DNA of 53,077 bases from Bacteroidia bacterium (lineage in GTDB: Bacteria; Bacteroidota; Bacteroidia; J057), in contig JALEFZ010000023.1 in assembly GCA_022760475.1 (NCBI GenBank), positions 1 through 53,077 on the forward strand. Direction: 5' to 3'. A program made the position numbers and the translations under genes. This document shows positions 27,896 to 36,555 of the stretch, one piece after another; within the stretch, counting starts at the first letter, position 1, and the number at the start of each line of letters is the position of its first letter. Below the pieces are notes generated by a model. That model had not been told where the DNA came from, did no database searches, and was given only the letters and a program-made list of their open reading frames with translations.

Positions 27896-28966
27896 ATGAC
27901 GACAAAAGTAAATAAGAAAGTATCCCTACAAAAAAGGAATAACCAATTGGCCAAGACAGCTCGCCAGATGGAAATTCTAGAGAATGGGATATTTGCCAAT
28001 GGTGAACTGCCTAAGTTTTCTGAAAAAATATCAGAAATTGGGCATTTTCCCTTAAAACCGAGTAAGATTGAAATCTTGCAAATCAACGTAGGTTACATGT
28101 GTAACCAGGTTTGTGAGCATTGTCATGTGGATGCTGGACCTGATAGAAAGGAAATCATGACAAGGGAGACTATGAGTCAGTGCCTTGAAGTCATCAGAAA
28201 TACTGGTGCCCACACCCTGGACTTGACCGGAGGTGCTCCAGAAATGAATCCTGACTTTAGGTGGTTTGTTGAGGAAGCTGCCAAGGCAGGAATTAAGGAT
28301 TTCATTGTGAGGTCAAACCTGACCATTATTAGGGCAAATAAAAAATATTATGATCTTCCTGACTTTTTCAAGAAGCATAACATACATGTAGTATCCTCTA
28401 TGCCTCACTGGACCAGGGGTAAAACGGATAAGCAAAGAGGTGATGGAGTTTTTGACAAATCCATTAAAGCATTGCAAGAATTGAACCTGAGGGGATACGG
28501 GATGCCTGACAGTGACTTAAGGCTTGACCTGGTTTATAACCCCTCTGGAGCATTCCTTCCTGGAGATCAGGCTGCTATGGAGAGAGATTTTAAAAAGGCA
28601 TTAATGGAAGATTTTGGCATTCAGTTCCATAATCTTTTTGCCATTACCAACCTGCCGATCAGCAGATTTCTTGATTACCTGATCGCTTCTGAAAACTATG
28701 AGGATTATATGTACAGCCTTGTGGATGCATTTAATCCTTCAGCAGTAGCCAATGTAATGTGTACCAACACCATTTCTGTAAGCTGGGACGGCTGGTTGTA
28801 TGACTGTGATTTTAACCAAATGCTAGACCTCAAGGTCGATAGCAAGGTAAAGCACATCAGTGAATACAATGAAGACCTGCTTCAGAATCGAAACATAGTA
28901 ATTTCACAGCATTGCTATGGCTGTACCGCAGGTGCAGGAAGTAGTTGTCAGGGAACTGTTGCCTAA
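27896..28966 (+). CDS. arsS: Arsenosugar biosynthesis radical SAM protein ArsS
   Basis: Radical SAM enzyme of 356 aa. The 4Fe-4S motif is CNQVCEHC (Cys69, Cys73, Cys76), followed by LDLTGGAPEMNPDF and IVRSNLT. The C-terminal DUF3641 region carries a second group of cysteines (YDCDFNQM, CYGCTAGAGSSC), likely for an auxiliary cluster. Family knowledge: ArsS transfers a 5'-deoxyadenosyl group to dimethylated arsenite, giving a dimethylarsinoyl adenosine. The adjacent PNP gene starts 21 bp later and arsM follows. Confidence 0.92.
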   Translation: MTTKVNKKVSLQKRNNQLAKTARQMEILENGIFANGELPKFSEKISEIGHFPLKPSKIEILQINVGYMCNQVCEHCHVDAGPDRKEIMTRETMSQCLEVIRNTGAHTLDLTGGAPEMNPDFRWFVEEAAKAGIKDFIVRSNLTIIRANKKYYDLPDFFKKHNIHVVSSMPHWTRGKTDKQRGDGVFDKSIKALQELNLRGYGMPDSDLRLDLVYNPSGAFLPGDQAAMERDFKKALMEDFGIQFHNLFAITNLPISRFLDYLIASENYEDYMYSLVDAFNPSAVANVMCTNTISVSWDGWLYDCDFNQMLDLKVDSKVKHISEYNEDLLQNRNIVISQHCYGCTAGAGSSCQGTVA

Positions 28967-28987
28967 GCCAATAACGAAACTATTTCT

Positions 28988-29800
28988 ATGATAAAAATGC
29001 TCGAAGAAACGGTTTCCTACCTGGAAAACAAGGGCTTTTTGAAGCCCGAAATTGGAATCATCCTGGGTACAGGTTTGGGAAAACTGGTTGATGAAATTGA
29101 CATAAAAACTGAAGTCAGTTATGAGGAGATTCCTCATTTCCCGACAGCTACTCAGGAATTTCATCAGGGAAAACTCGTTTTTGGGAAGTTGGCGGGTAAG
29201 GATGTAATTGTCATGCAAGGAAGGTTTCATTTGTATGAAGACTATTCTTTGCAGGAGGTAACTTATCCTGTACGCGTCATGCACAAAATTGGCATTAAAA
29301 AACTCCTCATTTCAAATGCTTCAGGGGCGGTTAACCTGAACTTTAGGAAAGGAGAGCTCATGCTGATTGACGACCATATTAACCTGCAGGGAGGCTCTCC
29401 TTTGGCTTTCCGTGGCGTTGAGGTACATGGTTCGAAGTTTACAGATCTCTATGCTCCCTATGACAAGGAAATTAACCAGAGTTTTGAACAAATTGCTTCA
29501 AAGCATGGCATTACCCTACATAAAGGGGTATATGCAGCTGTCTTTGGCCCTCATCTGGAAACCCGAGCCGAATATCGATTTCTTGGCATTATTGGAGCGG
29601 ATTCAGTAGGAATGAGCACAGTTCCAGAGGTAATTGTGGCCAACCACTTAAGTCTACCAGTGGCAGCTATATCAGTTTTAACCGATGAGTGTGATCCTGA
29701 CAACCTAAGTCCAATAAATATACCCGAGATCATTGAGTTGGCTGGAAAAGCCGAACCTAAAATGATCCTACTTTTCAAAGAACTTATCAAAACTTTATAA
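28988..29800 (+). CDS. Purine nucleoside phosphorylase (trimeric class)
   Basis: Enzyme of 270 aa that splits purine nucleosides with phosphate to base and ribose-1-phosphate. Phosphate-binding GIILGTGLG and the MQGRFHLYEDY loop are present. Further motifs are LISNASGAVN, VYAAVFGPHLETRAEYR, the purine-site GADSVGMSTVPEVIVA, and the late Asn in SVLTDECDPDN. It lies 21 bp after arsS and 40 bp before arsM in the same direction. That position suggests a job in the arsenosugar pathway, such as removing adenine from dimethylarsinoyl adenosine. General purine salvage remains possible. Confidence 0.94.
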   Translation: MIKMLEETVSYLENKGFLKPEIGIILGTGLGKLVDEIDIKTEVSYEEIPHFPTATQEFHQGKLVFGKLAGKDVIVMQGRFHLYEDYSLQEVTYPVRVMHKIGIKKLLISNASGAVNLNFRKGELMLIDDHINLQGGSPLAFRGVEVHGSKFTDLYAPYDKEINQSFEQIASKHGITLHKGVYAAVFGPHLETRAEYRFLGIIGADSVGMSTVPEVIVANHLSLPVAAISVLTDECDPDNLSPINIPEIIELAGKAEPKMILLFKELIKTL

Positions 29801-29840
29801 ACGGATCCCTTTTGACATAGGGAAAAACAAAATCAAACAT

Positions 29841-30809
29841 ATGAGCTATCTTGAAACGACACATGATGTCTATAAACAGGCCGCCTTAACGCCTGACGTT
29901 GGTTTATGCTGCACCACAAATCCTATTTGGGAACTTCCTGGCCTTAGTATTCCTAAAATCATGCAGGAAATGAATTATGGATGTGGAAGTACGGTGCACC
30001 CTAGAGATTTGAGCAGGAGCCCAAAGATCTTGTATGTCGGAGTAGGAGGGGGAATGGAATTGTTACAATTCGCTTATTTCTCCCGACAGGAAGGTGGAGT
30101 GATCGGCGTGGATGTAGTAGAAGAAATGCTTCAAGCCTCCAGACACAATTTCAAAGAGGCAGAAGAGCAGAATGACTGGTTTAAGAGTGAGTTTGTTGAC
30201 TTGAGATTCGGAGATGCACTTAACCTACCAGTAGAAGACAACAGCATTGATGTAGCTGCACAAAATTGCCTATTCAATATCTTTAAGGAAGACGATTTGA
30301 AAAAGGCCATTGAAGAAATGTATAGGGTGTTGAAGCCGCACGGAAGATTGGTAATGAGCGATCCGACTTGTGAGCAAGCAATGAACGATAGGCTAAGAAA
30401 TGATGAAAGGCTTCGTGCCCTTTGTTTGAGTGGTTCCTTGCCAATTGCAGACTATGTCAAAGCCTTGACCGATGTTGGATTTGGAACAATCGAAATCAGA
30501 GCTAGAAAGCCATACAGAATTCTTGATCCAAAGAACTATGACACAGAAGAATTGATATACATTGAGTCTATCGAAGTAGCTGCCATCAAAGATCCGATGC
30601 CAGAAGATGGACCATGCGTATTTACTGGCAAAGCCGCTATTTATTTTGGGGATGAAGAATGGTTTGATGATGATAAAGGCCACACCCTGCTTAAGAACCA
30701 GCCATTGGCTGTTTGTGATAAGACGGCAGCTGCTCTTGCCAGCTTGGAAAGAGATGATATTTATATCAGTGAGTCTACCTTCCATTACGATGGGGGAGGC
30801 TGTTGCTAA
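29841..30809 (+). CDS. arsM: Arsenite S-adenosylmethionine methyltransferase, arsenosugar type
   Basis: Class I SAM-dependent methyltransferase of 322 aa that methylates As(III). The N-terminal region has Cys23, Cys24 (GLCCTTNP) and Cys48 (NYGCGS), likely arsenic ligands. The SAM site is ILYVGVGGGMELLQFAYFSR with the acidic GVIGVDVVEEM. Motif IV is IDVAAQNCLFNIF, and DPTCEQAMNDR adds another Cys. The chain ends in DGGGCC. The layout is that of ArsM from arsenosugar clusters rather than the volatilising type. It is the last gene of the set, followed by a strong terminator. Confidence 0.92.
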   Translation: MSYLETTHDVYKQAALTPDVGLCCTTNPIWELPGLSIPKIMQEMNYGCGSTVHPRDLSRSPKILYVGVGGGMELLQFAYFSRQEGGVIGVDVVEEMLQASRHNFKEAEEQNDWFKSEFVDLRFGDALNLPVEDNSIDVAAQNCLFNIFKEDDLKKAIEEMYRVLKPHGRLVMSDPTCEQAMNDRLRNDERLRALCLSGSLPIADYVKALTDVGFGTIEIRARKPYRILDPKNYDTEELIYIESIEVAAIKDPMPEDGPCVFTGKAAIYFGDEEWFDDDKGHTLLKNQPLAVCDKTAAALASLERDDIYISESTFHYDGGGCC

Positions 30810-30839
30810 GAAAATGAATTCCAGATCATAATTTGAGTT

Positions 30840-30876
30840 AATGGGGCTATCTTTAAGGTAGCCCCATTGCTTTTTT
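30840..30876 (+). terminator. Rho-independent terminator of the arsenosugar gene set
   Basis: Ten-bp stem AATGGGGCTA / TAGCCCCATT with a 9-nt loop, followed by GCTTTTTTAT, 30 bp after the arsM stop. Confidence 0.85.
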
Positions 30877-30956
30877 ATGAAATGCCAATTTTCAGGTAAA
30901 GCATTAGAAAAGGCTTATATTGATTTCTATAAACTAAAACAGTCCGGCTCCTTCCT

Positions 30957-32498
30957 ATGAAAAAGAAAGATCCCTTATTTGAGTTGATCCAATCCCTAAC
31001 CATGTCTGAAAAACGTTATTTCAAAATTTTCGGGCAAAGGCACATGCTTGGGGAAACAAAAAATTATTTGGAGCTATTCGATGCATGTGAAAAAATGTCT
31101 GAGTATGATGAGTTGGAATTGTTAAGATTGCTTAAGGTTGAAAATGTTGAACCTAAATATCTATCAGCTGACAAAAATCACCTCTATAATCTGGTGTTGA
31201 GAAGTTTAAGTTCTTTTCATTCAGGCAGAACTGTAAGTTTAAAGGTGAAAGAATTGATTCACCAGATAGACATTCTTTATGAGAAAAGCCTTTATAATCA
31301 GTGTATTCAACTCTTGAAGAGGGGTAAAAAGCTAGCTGATAAATATGATCTATATGCTTTGTATGTAGAACTATCAAATTGGGAACAACGGGTGCTCATT
31401 CAGTTAGAAAAAACAGAAGAGGTAAAGGAATCCCTAACAGATGCAGCAGAACACATGGCAAAACTGGATAACATTCACGCATTCATGCAACTGTATTATA
31501 GAATGTATGGGATAGCTCAACGAATTCCCAATGCCCGAAGTGAAGAAGAAACAGCTGAATTAGAAGAGTTTATTTCCCACCCATTTCTTAAGGATGAATC
31601 TATTGCTAGGTCATTTCAGGCCAAACTTCAGTTTTGGAAGATTTATTCATTGTATCACCAATCTTCTGGTAATACCCTGCAGGAGCTTGAAGCATATAGG
31701 CGTCTATTGGAGTTGATGGATTCTAATGAAAAATATGCACAGGAATTTCCCTTTGACTATATAAGTATATACAACAGAATCCTGAGTATTAAGAGATATT
31801 CTAGTGATACAGAATTTGAACCCGTAGTCAATGATGTATTTTCATTTCCCGAAAAACTAAGTAAAGCCAGGAAAAACGTTGAATTGAGGCTAGGGGCGGA
31901 TTACTACGAAAATATCATTCGGAGGAATATATATTTTGGCAGGATTTCAGAATGCCTCCAAAGTCTCCCTGAGCAGCAGCAATTTTTCAAACGGTATCGA
32001 AATCAATTCTCTGAAGGTGAAATATTGGAGTTCGAATATCTTTTCGCTTATATCTACCTGTTAAACGGCAAGCACAAGGAATCTCTGCATATTGTAAATC
32101 GACTAATAAACGAGACTGACGACAAACTTAGACCAGATATTCAGAGCTATATCAGGATTCTCAACTTGGCTATCCACTATGAGTTGAATAATTTTTCGGT
32201 GATGAAATATGCAGCGGAAAGGGCATATCGTTACCTCAAAAAGAGAAAATTATTGCACTCAACTGAACGATTTGTTTTGAGGCTTTTTCAGGAATTGGTG
32301 AAGAAAGAAGGTATGGGAGTCCGTGAGATTCAGCAAATTCTACGAAAGTACCATGGAAGGTTAGAAGAAATATTCCAGGACCCTTATGAGAGAAAGAGCC
32401 TGGAATATTTTGATTCCATTAGCTGGCTTGAAGCCAAAATTCGGAAAAAGGATTTTGAAGAAGTCAGGAAGTTAAAGCTGGCTGAGGACGTCTCTTGA
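30957..32498 (+). CDS. Uncharacterised all-alpha (TPR-like solenoid) protein
   Basis: Cytoplasmic protein of 513 aa with no signal peptide or membrane segment. It reads as a helix-rich solenoid; KSLYNQCIQLLKRGKKLADKY and LNGKHKESLHIVNRLI resemble TPR helices. The N-terminal FELIQSLTMSEKRYFKIFGQR is well shaped and is a common opening of a Bacteroidota-specific family. I do not know its function. Its last 35 bp overlap the end of the convergent DUF2330 gene. Confidence 0.7.
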   Translation: MKKKDPLFELIQSLTMSEKRYFKIFGQRHMLGETKNYLELFDACEKMSEYDELELLRLLKVENVEPKYLSADKNHLYNLVLRSLSSFHSGRTVSLKVKELIHQIDILYEKSLYNQCIQLLKRGKKLADKYDLYALYVELSNWEQRVLIQLEKTEEVKESLTDAAEHMAKLDNIHAFMQLYYRMYGIAQRIPNARSEEETAELEEFISHPFLKDESIARSFQAKLQFWKIYSLYHQSSGNTLQELEAYRRLLELMDSNEKYAQEFPFDYISIYNRILSIKRYSSDTEFEPVVNDVFSFPEKLSKARKNVELRLGADYYENIIRRNIYFGRISECLQSLPEQQQFFKRYRNQFSEGEILEFEYLFAYIYLLNGKHKESLHIVNRLINETDDKLRPDIQSYIRILNLAIHYELNNFSVMKYAAERAYRYLKKRKLLHSTERFVLRLFQELVKKEGMGVREIQQILRKYHGRLEEIFQDPYERKSLEYFDSISWLEAKIRKKDFEEVRKLKLAEDVS

Positions 32499-33933
32499 TA
32501 ATTAGCCAGAGCAATATCCCGAAAATCAGAAGAAACATGCCCGGAAGCCCGCTAAAAGGACTGAGAAACCAACCGATTAAACCTTTGTCTTCATCCTTTT
32601 CTGGAAGAGGCCCAAAGGGTTGATCTTTCTCAATCATGTGATCGAAGGCATGGATATAGGAAAAATATTCCTTATTCCCCTTCTCCCATCCGGTAAGTTT
32701 TGCCAGGTTATTCACCTCTTGGGTTCTACGTTTCCGTAAGCCCTTATAATAAGCCACTGCTTGACTACAATCTGCATCCACAGCAGCAGGATGGTGGGTA
32801 ACATACCTCAGCTGGAAGTTTCTTCTATTTGGCGTTACTTTAAATTGTAAGTCTTGGGGAAAGTGGTCTCTATCATAGCGAACATGAAGTCGAGTCATAA
32901 ACAATTTTCCATTGTAAGACCAATTATTTCCGCTTAGCCAAAATACTCCCGCCTCTCGTAGGTCTGCATAAGGAACAGGTGGAGTAGGGCAGGGGTCGCA
33001 TTTTACAGAATTATTCCCATCTAGGTTCCAGCCGTACTCCATGAATACTGCATTTTTCTGCTTACCCCATTGATGAGAAAAAGTACTTGTATAAAAATTG
33101 CCAAAGTCTTGCTGCATAAACAAGGGAATATCCTGATTAGATGGCAACTCTTTAGTCATATAATTGGTGGTTTCAATCCTACCCTCGCTGGAAAAACCGT
33201 AAACAATCATGTCCTGAGGGCCATTGGAATTTGCCATACCCAGACGTATGGGGAGGCCAAACTTGCTGGATCTAAAACTAATCTGAAGAGGTTTCAGTTG
33301 TTGGGCAGTTAATCCAGAATTTCGTTCCAGGTTTACCTTTACTACAAAAAACTTCATTTCACTTTTGATATAAGGTTCCAGAACTTCAGATGCTTTTGAG
33401 GGGATTTTGTAGCCGTTTTTGTCCAGCCATGTTTTAAGTCCATCAGACTCTTCAGCAGAAAGAATAAGGATGTCGTATTCACCTACAGAGTAAGATTCCA
33501 GGACGCTCACTCCAAAGGTATCCGCATTAGAGAAATCATCTTCAAGTTCAGTAACTTCTTCATCCACCATATCTCTAGCTTCCATCAATTTGTCCTGATA
33601 AACAACAGGACATGGATTGGAATCATAATACTCTACAATTCTAGGCCCAGAATAGGCATCCAGTTTTGCAAAAAGGCCAGGCTCAACCACCCTGACCTGG
33701 GAACGTTTTAAAAGTGTGGGTACAGGAATGACCAGGGCAAAATCCTTGACATCTCCTTGAAAATCACTGGACATTGTAACAACAGTTTGTCCATTATGCC
33801 TTGCGATGATGACCTCGGATTTGTTATTGAAAAGGCTGGCATCGGCCTTGGCGACATAAAATCCGCAGAATGCCAGGGCATGGGAAATCCATCCCGCCCA
33901 TAGGGCGAAAAATAAAACTAACAGTCGATACAT
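32464..33933 (-). CDS. DUF2330 domain-containing exported membrane protein
   Basis: Protein of 489 aa with a signal peptide (cleaved near ALAFC) and one C-terminal membrane helix (about 458-478) followed by a basic tail. Most of the chain is periplasmic. DUF2330 features include FYVAKADASLFNNKSEVIIARHNGQTVVTM, then FALVIPVPTLL, and LPIRLGMANSNGPQDMIVYGFS. Function is unknown. It is downstream of the RnfD-like gene (11-bp spacer), so the two form an operon. The 3' end overlaps the opposite-strand solenoid gene by 35 bp with no terminator visible. Confidence 0.88.
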   Translation of the reverse strand: MYRLLVLFFALWAGWISHALAFCGFYVAKADASLFNNKSEVIIARHNGQTVVTMSSDFQGDVKDFALVIPVPTLLKRSQVRVVEPGLFAKLDAYSGPRIVEYYDSNPCPVVYQDKLMEARDMVDEEVTELEDDFSNADTFGVSVLESYSVGEYDILILSAEESDGLKTWLDKNGYKIPSKASEVLEPYIKSEMKFFVVKVNLERNSGLTAQQLKPLQISFRSSKFGLPIRLGMANSNGPQDMIVYGFSSEGRIETTNYMTKELPSNQDIPLFMQQDFGNFYTSTFSHQWGKQKNAVFMEYGWNLDGNNSVKCDPCPTPPVPYADLREAGVFWLSGNNWSYNGKLFMTRLHVRYDRDHFPQDLQFKVTPNRRNFQLRYVTHHPAAVDADCSQAVAYYKGLRKRRTQEVNNLAKLTGWEKGNKEYFSYIHAFDHMIEKDQPFGPLPEKDEDKGLIGWFLSPFSGLPGMFLLIFGILLWLIIKRRPQPALTS

Positions 33934-33944
33934 GGTTTAACTTT

Positions 33945-34790
33945 TTATGTATTGGTTAATAATCGGTTCGAATCTGTATCAGTGAACCATGAAAATTTTT
34001 GGTGCTTAAGGTACCTGTCCAAAAAGGCAGTAAGAGGGGCACTAAAGAATAAAGCCCAAAGGGGAGCGTCGTGAACCTTCCACCAGCTTCCTAATATGAA
34101 GGTTAAGATTGCCACCCAAATGGCCCAAAAATACCTAGCTTTTGGAGCATTAGGGGTAGAAATTGGATCAGTAATCATAAAAAATGAAAATAGAAGCAGT
34201 GATCCACTGGAAAGGCTATGCAGCCAATGATCTACCGACCAGGATTTGTACAGAACTTCTTTCAAGAATAAAAGGGCCGCAAAACTGAACAAAAAAGTAA
34301 GGCCTACATCTAGCCTTCCAACATTGAATAGAATCATCAAACCTGCTGCAGAGAACAATAAGACTAGAAGGCCTTCTTGCCCCCATTGACCAGGGGATAT
34401 CCAGGCATCGCCAGTCATCAAAACAACCAGAATGATCCCAAAATTTGCAGGATTGTAAATATGCTTTTGATTGAACCTGAGTAAAAATTTACTGGCAATT
34501 GCCAGACTACCTGCCAATACCATGGTAATCGGAGAGTTAGAATGGCAGAGAAGGGATAAGCCCAAGGCCGTTATGAGGGCGCTTTTCAAGTCATGCCACT
34601 TTCTGCCTGTCAAGACATTTCCAATTGACTGGCTTAGCAAACAACCAAAGAATGCAGCTACATAATGGAAAGGACTAGGGTACCAATCCAACAAAAAATG
34701 CCCCAAAAACATGAAGGTTGTTAGGTATATGATCTGAAAATGGCGAGGATCGCAAATAAGGAAATGTCGAATTTGGTTGATGGTTCCCAT
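33945..34790 (-). CDS. RnfD/NqrB-like membrane subunit, stand-alone
   Basis: Integral membrane protein of 281 aa with about 9-10 helices, of the RnfD/NqrB (NQR2) family. The family's HIYNPANFGI segment is clear, and FMITDPISTPNAPKARYFWA matches the flavin-attachment region, where the Thr of DPIST is a candidate FMN-linked residue. No other rnf or nqr gene is present, so it is not part of a normal Rnf complex here. It shares an operon with the DUF2330 gene. A role in electron transfer to a periplasmic partner is only an inference. Confidence 0.85.
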   Translation of the reverse strand: MGTINQIRHFLICDPRHFQIIYLTTFMFLGHFLLDWYPSPFHYVAAFFGCLLSQSIGNVLTGRKWHDLKSALITALGLSLLCHSNSPITMVLAGSLAIASKFLLRFNQKHIYNPANFGIILVVLMTGDAWISPGQWGQEGLLVLLFSAAGLMILFNVGRLDVGLTFLFSFAALLFLKEVLYKSWSVDHWLHSLSSGSLLLFSFFMITDPISTPNAPKARYFWAIWVAILTFILGSWWKVHDAPLWALFFSAPLTAFLDRYLKHQKFSWFTDTDSNRLLTNT

Positions 34791-34914
34791 ATAACAGGCA
34801 AATCTTTGCTAGTCAGATGAGAGCCATCACCGAATTCCACAAAATTAAATTCCTATTGATGCGAAAAAAGTAATAAAGGCTTGACTTTCAGGATTAAAAG
34901 GATGGAGGGTATTG

Positions 34915-35877
34915 TTAATTCGAATTTGAGTGTACACGAATTAACATGCCGCCATAGGAGTATCCACCTCCAAATACTGCGTTGGCTAATAGATTACCAT
35001 CTTCGAATTTGTCCCAATTCTCAGAAATAGCAATCCCGCATCCGGCGCTGCCTGTGTTTCCCAGGTATTGAATATTAGAGAGGACCTTTTCTAATGGGAA
35101 ACCCAATTCTTCAGAAACTTTCTTTGAAATCCTGAAATTTGCCTGGTGAGGGGCGAAGTAATCAAGCTCTTCAACGCTGATGTTGTGCTTTTCCAGCAAT
35201 TCCTTGACAATGTTGCTCATGTACTGAACGGCATGAACAAATACATCTCGCCCGTGGGGCATGTAGAGTCCACCGTTTTGCGGACGTAGAACCACACCTT
35301 CCAAGCCTTTACCAATACAGGCAGCACCACCAGTAAGCAAGTCGAGGACTTCCAGGTTCTTTTGACCAGAAATAGGTTGATCTGAAATGAAGTAGGCTAC
35401 AGCACCATCTCCCCAAAGGTGCCCAGATTTAGGATCTTCAATTTGTGCGTATGCAGTATTGTGGTCTGACGCTACCACCAATGCCCTCTTGGATTTACCC
35501 ATTGCTATATAGCCTTGAGCAATCTCGACAGCATTCAGCAAAGAACTACAAGCAGTAGAAATCGATACAACAGGGATGTGGGGTTTATTGATTCGACGCT
35601 GGATAACATGTCCCAGGGTCGCAATCGTATCAAAGGGTGTGTAGGTCGCCGCAACGATTAGGTCTATTTCATCTGCCGAATAAGGCAGCTTTTCAAGGCC
35701 TCTACTTACGGCTTCAATACCCATGGTATTTGAGTTTTCTTGCTCTCCAGCCTTCCTTCTTTCCTTGATTCCTGTCCTGCTTTGGAGCCATTCGTCCGAA
35801 AGTCCGTTTAACTCAGTGAAATAAGAGTTGGGAACCTTGTTTTCCGGAAAATAATGGGCCGCATGATGGATATACAT
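34915..35877 (-). CDS. Beta-ketoacyl-ACP synthase III-like protein (KAS III)
   Basis: Thiolase-fold enzyme of 320 aa. The catalytic Cys110 lies in SISTACSSLLNAVE; the His of FAPHQANFRI and the Asn of YLGNTGSAG complete the Cys-His-Asn triad. Family knowledge: KAS III joins an acyl-CoA to malonyl-ACP to start fatty acid synthesis, but KAS III-like enzymes also act in secondary metabolism. Because it is not beside fab or plsX genes, it may be a second, specialised copy. It is monocistronic. Confidence 0.9.
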   Translation of the reverse strand: MYIHHAAHYFPENKVPNSYFTELNGLSDEWLQSRTGIKERRKAGEQENSNTMGIEAVSRGLEKLPYSADEIDLIVAATYTPFDTIATLGHVIQRRINKPHIPVVSISTACSSLLNAVEIAQGYIAMGKSKRALVVASDHNTAYAQIEDPKSGHLWGDGAVAYFISDQPISGQKNLEVLDLLTGGAACIGKGLEGVVLRPQNGGLYMPHGRDVFVHAVQYMSNIVKELLEKHNISVEELDYFAPHQANFRISKKVSEELGFPLEKVLSNIQYLGNTGSAGCGIAISENWDKFEDGNLLANAVFGGGYSYGGMLIRVHSNSN

Positions 35878-35917
35878 AGGCGCTACTGTTCCTTGAATTA
35901 TGCATTAAATTTGCGCC

Positions 35918-35925
35918 CAAACATA
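35918..35925 (-). promoter_or_regulatory. Candidate -7 element for the KAS III gene
   Basis: On the minus strand TATGTTTG, an exact TAnnTTTG match, 41 bp before the start codon. No good -33 box is seen. Confidence 0.3.
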
Positions 35926-35988
35926 TCAAATTCAGAAGATAATGACTAATTTGATATGTAAAAAATTATCCTTGGCGGATATTTTATT

Positions 35989-36010
35989 TTTTAGGCCTTT
36001 TGGCCTAAAA
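35989..36010. other. Hairpin downstream of the 135-aa lipoprotein gene
   Basis: Perfect 9-bp stem TTTTAGGCC / GGCCTAAAA with a TTTT loop, 80 bp after the lipoprotein stop. No U-tract follows on the minus strand, so its role as a terminator is uncertain. Confidence 0.45.
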
Positions 36011-36090
36011 TAGCCCTTTAGAGAAAGATAGGTAGGAAAATAGATTTTCAAAACCAGATTTACTTTTTTGAATATCAGGCTTTTGAGGAG

Positions 36091-36498
36091 TTATAAATCA
36101 GATTCGGTGTAATAAAAACTACCCGTTGAATTGCCAGTAAACTCCATGTCAATACCAGAATATACATAGGGATTTTTTACTCCTTCATATATGATTTTGG
36201 CAACTTTTTGACTAAGCCAACTAACATCCTCCTCGGAGCTTGACTCAAATGCTTTACTGTCTTCTACGGTGAGTTCAAGGGTTTGATCAAAGCCCAAATA
36301 CTCATCTTCTTTAGGGCTTTCCAGTTTGATGGACTTAGCCTTTAATGCCTTTAGGTAGGAATAAATTTTAGGATATTCACCAGGCTTGAATTCTATCTCA
36401 GGATCAATGATGATGGTTGTCCTGGTCGAAGAGGGAGTTTCGCAGGCTTGCAGAAATAATAATAGTGCAATGGAAGCAAAAATGGCTTTGAGTTTCAT
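36091..36498 (-). CDS. Hypothetical lipoprotein, 135 aa
   Basis: Small lipoprotein with signal peptide and SPII lipobox LFLQAC (Cys19). The mature part is acidic and beta-strand-rich (DPEIEFKPGEYPKIYSYL, ESPKEDEYLGFDQTLELTVE), with a C-terminal SGIDMEFTGNSTGSFYY. I do not recognise a family. It is separated from the upstream Nfu gene by a strong terminator, so it probably has its own promoter. Confidence 0.72.
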   Translation of the reverse strand: MKLKAIFASIALLLFLQACETPSSTRTTIIIDPEIEFKPGEYPKIYSYLKALKAKSIKLESPKEDEYLGFDQTLELTVEDSKAFESSSEEDVSWLSQKVAKIIYEGVKNPYVYSGIDMEFTGNSTGSFYYTESDL

Positions 36499-36512
36499 GG
36501 CTTAAAAATAAA

Positions 36513-36538
36513 AAAAGGACTCAGCTATGAGTCCTTTT
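36513..36538 (-). terminator. Rho-independent terminator after the Nfu gene
   Basis: AAAAGGACTCA / TGAGTCCTTTT is an 11-bp stem with a 4-nt loop. On the minus strand it runs into TTTATTTTT, the expected U-tract, 18 bp after the Nfu stop. Confidence 0.82.
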
Positions 36539-36555
36539 CGAGGATAAAATTTTTC

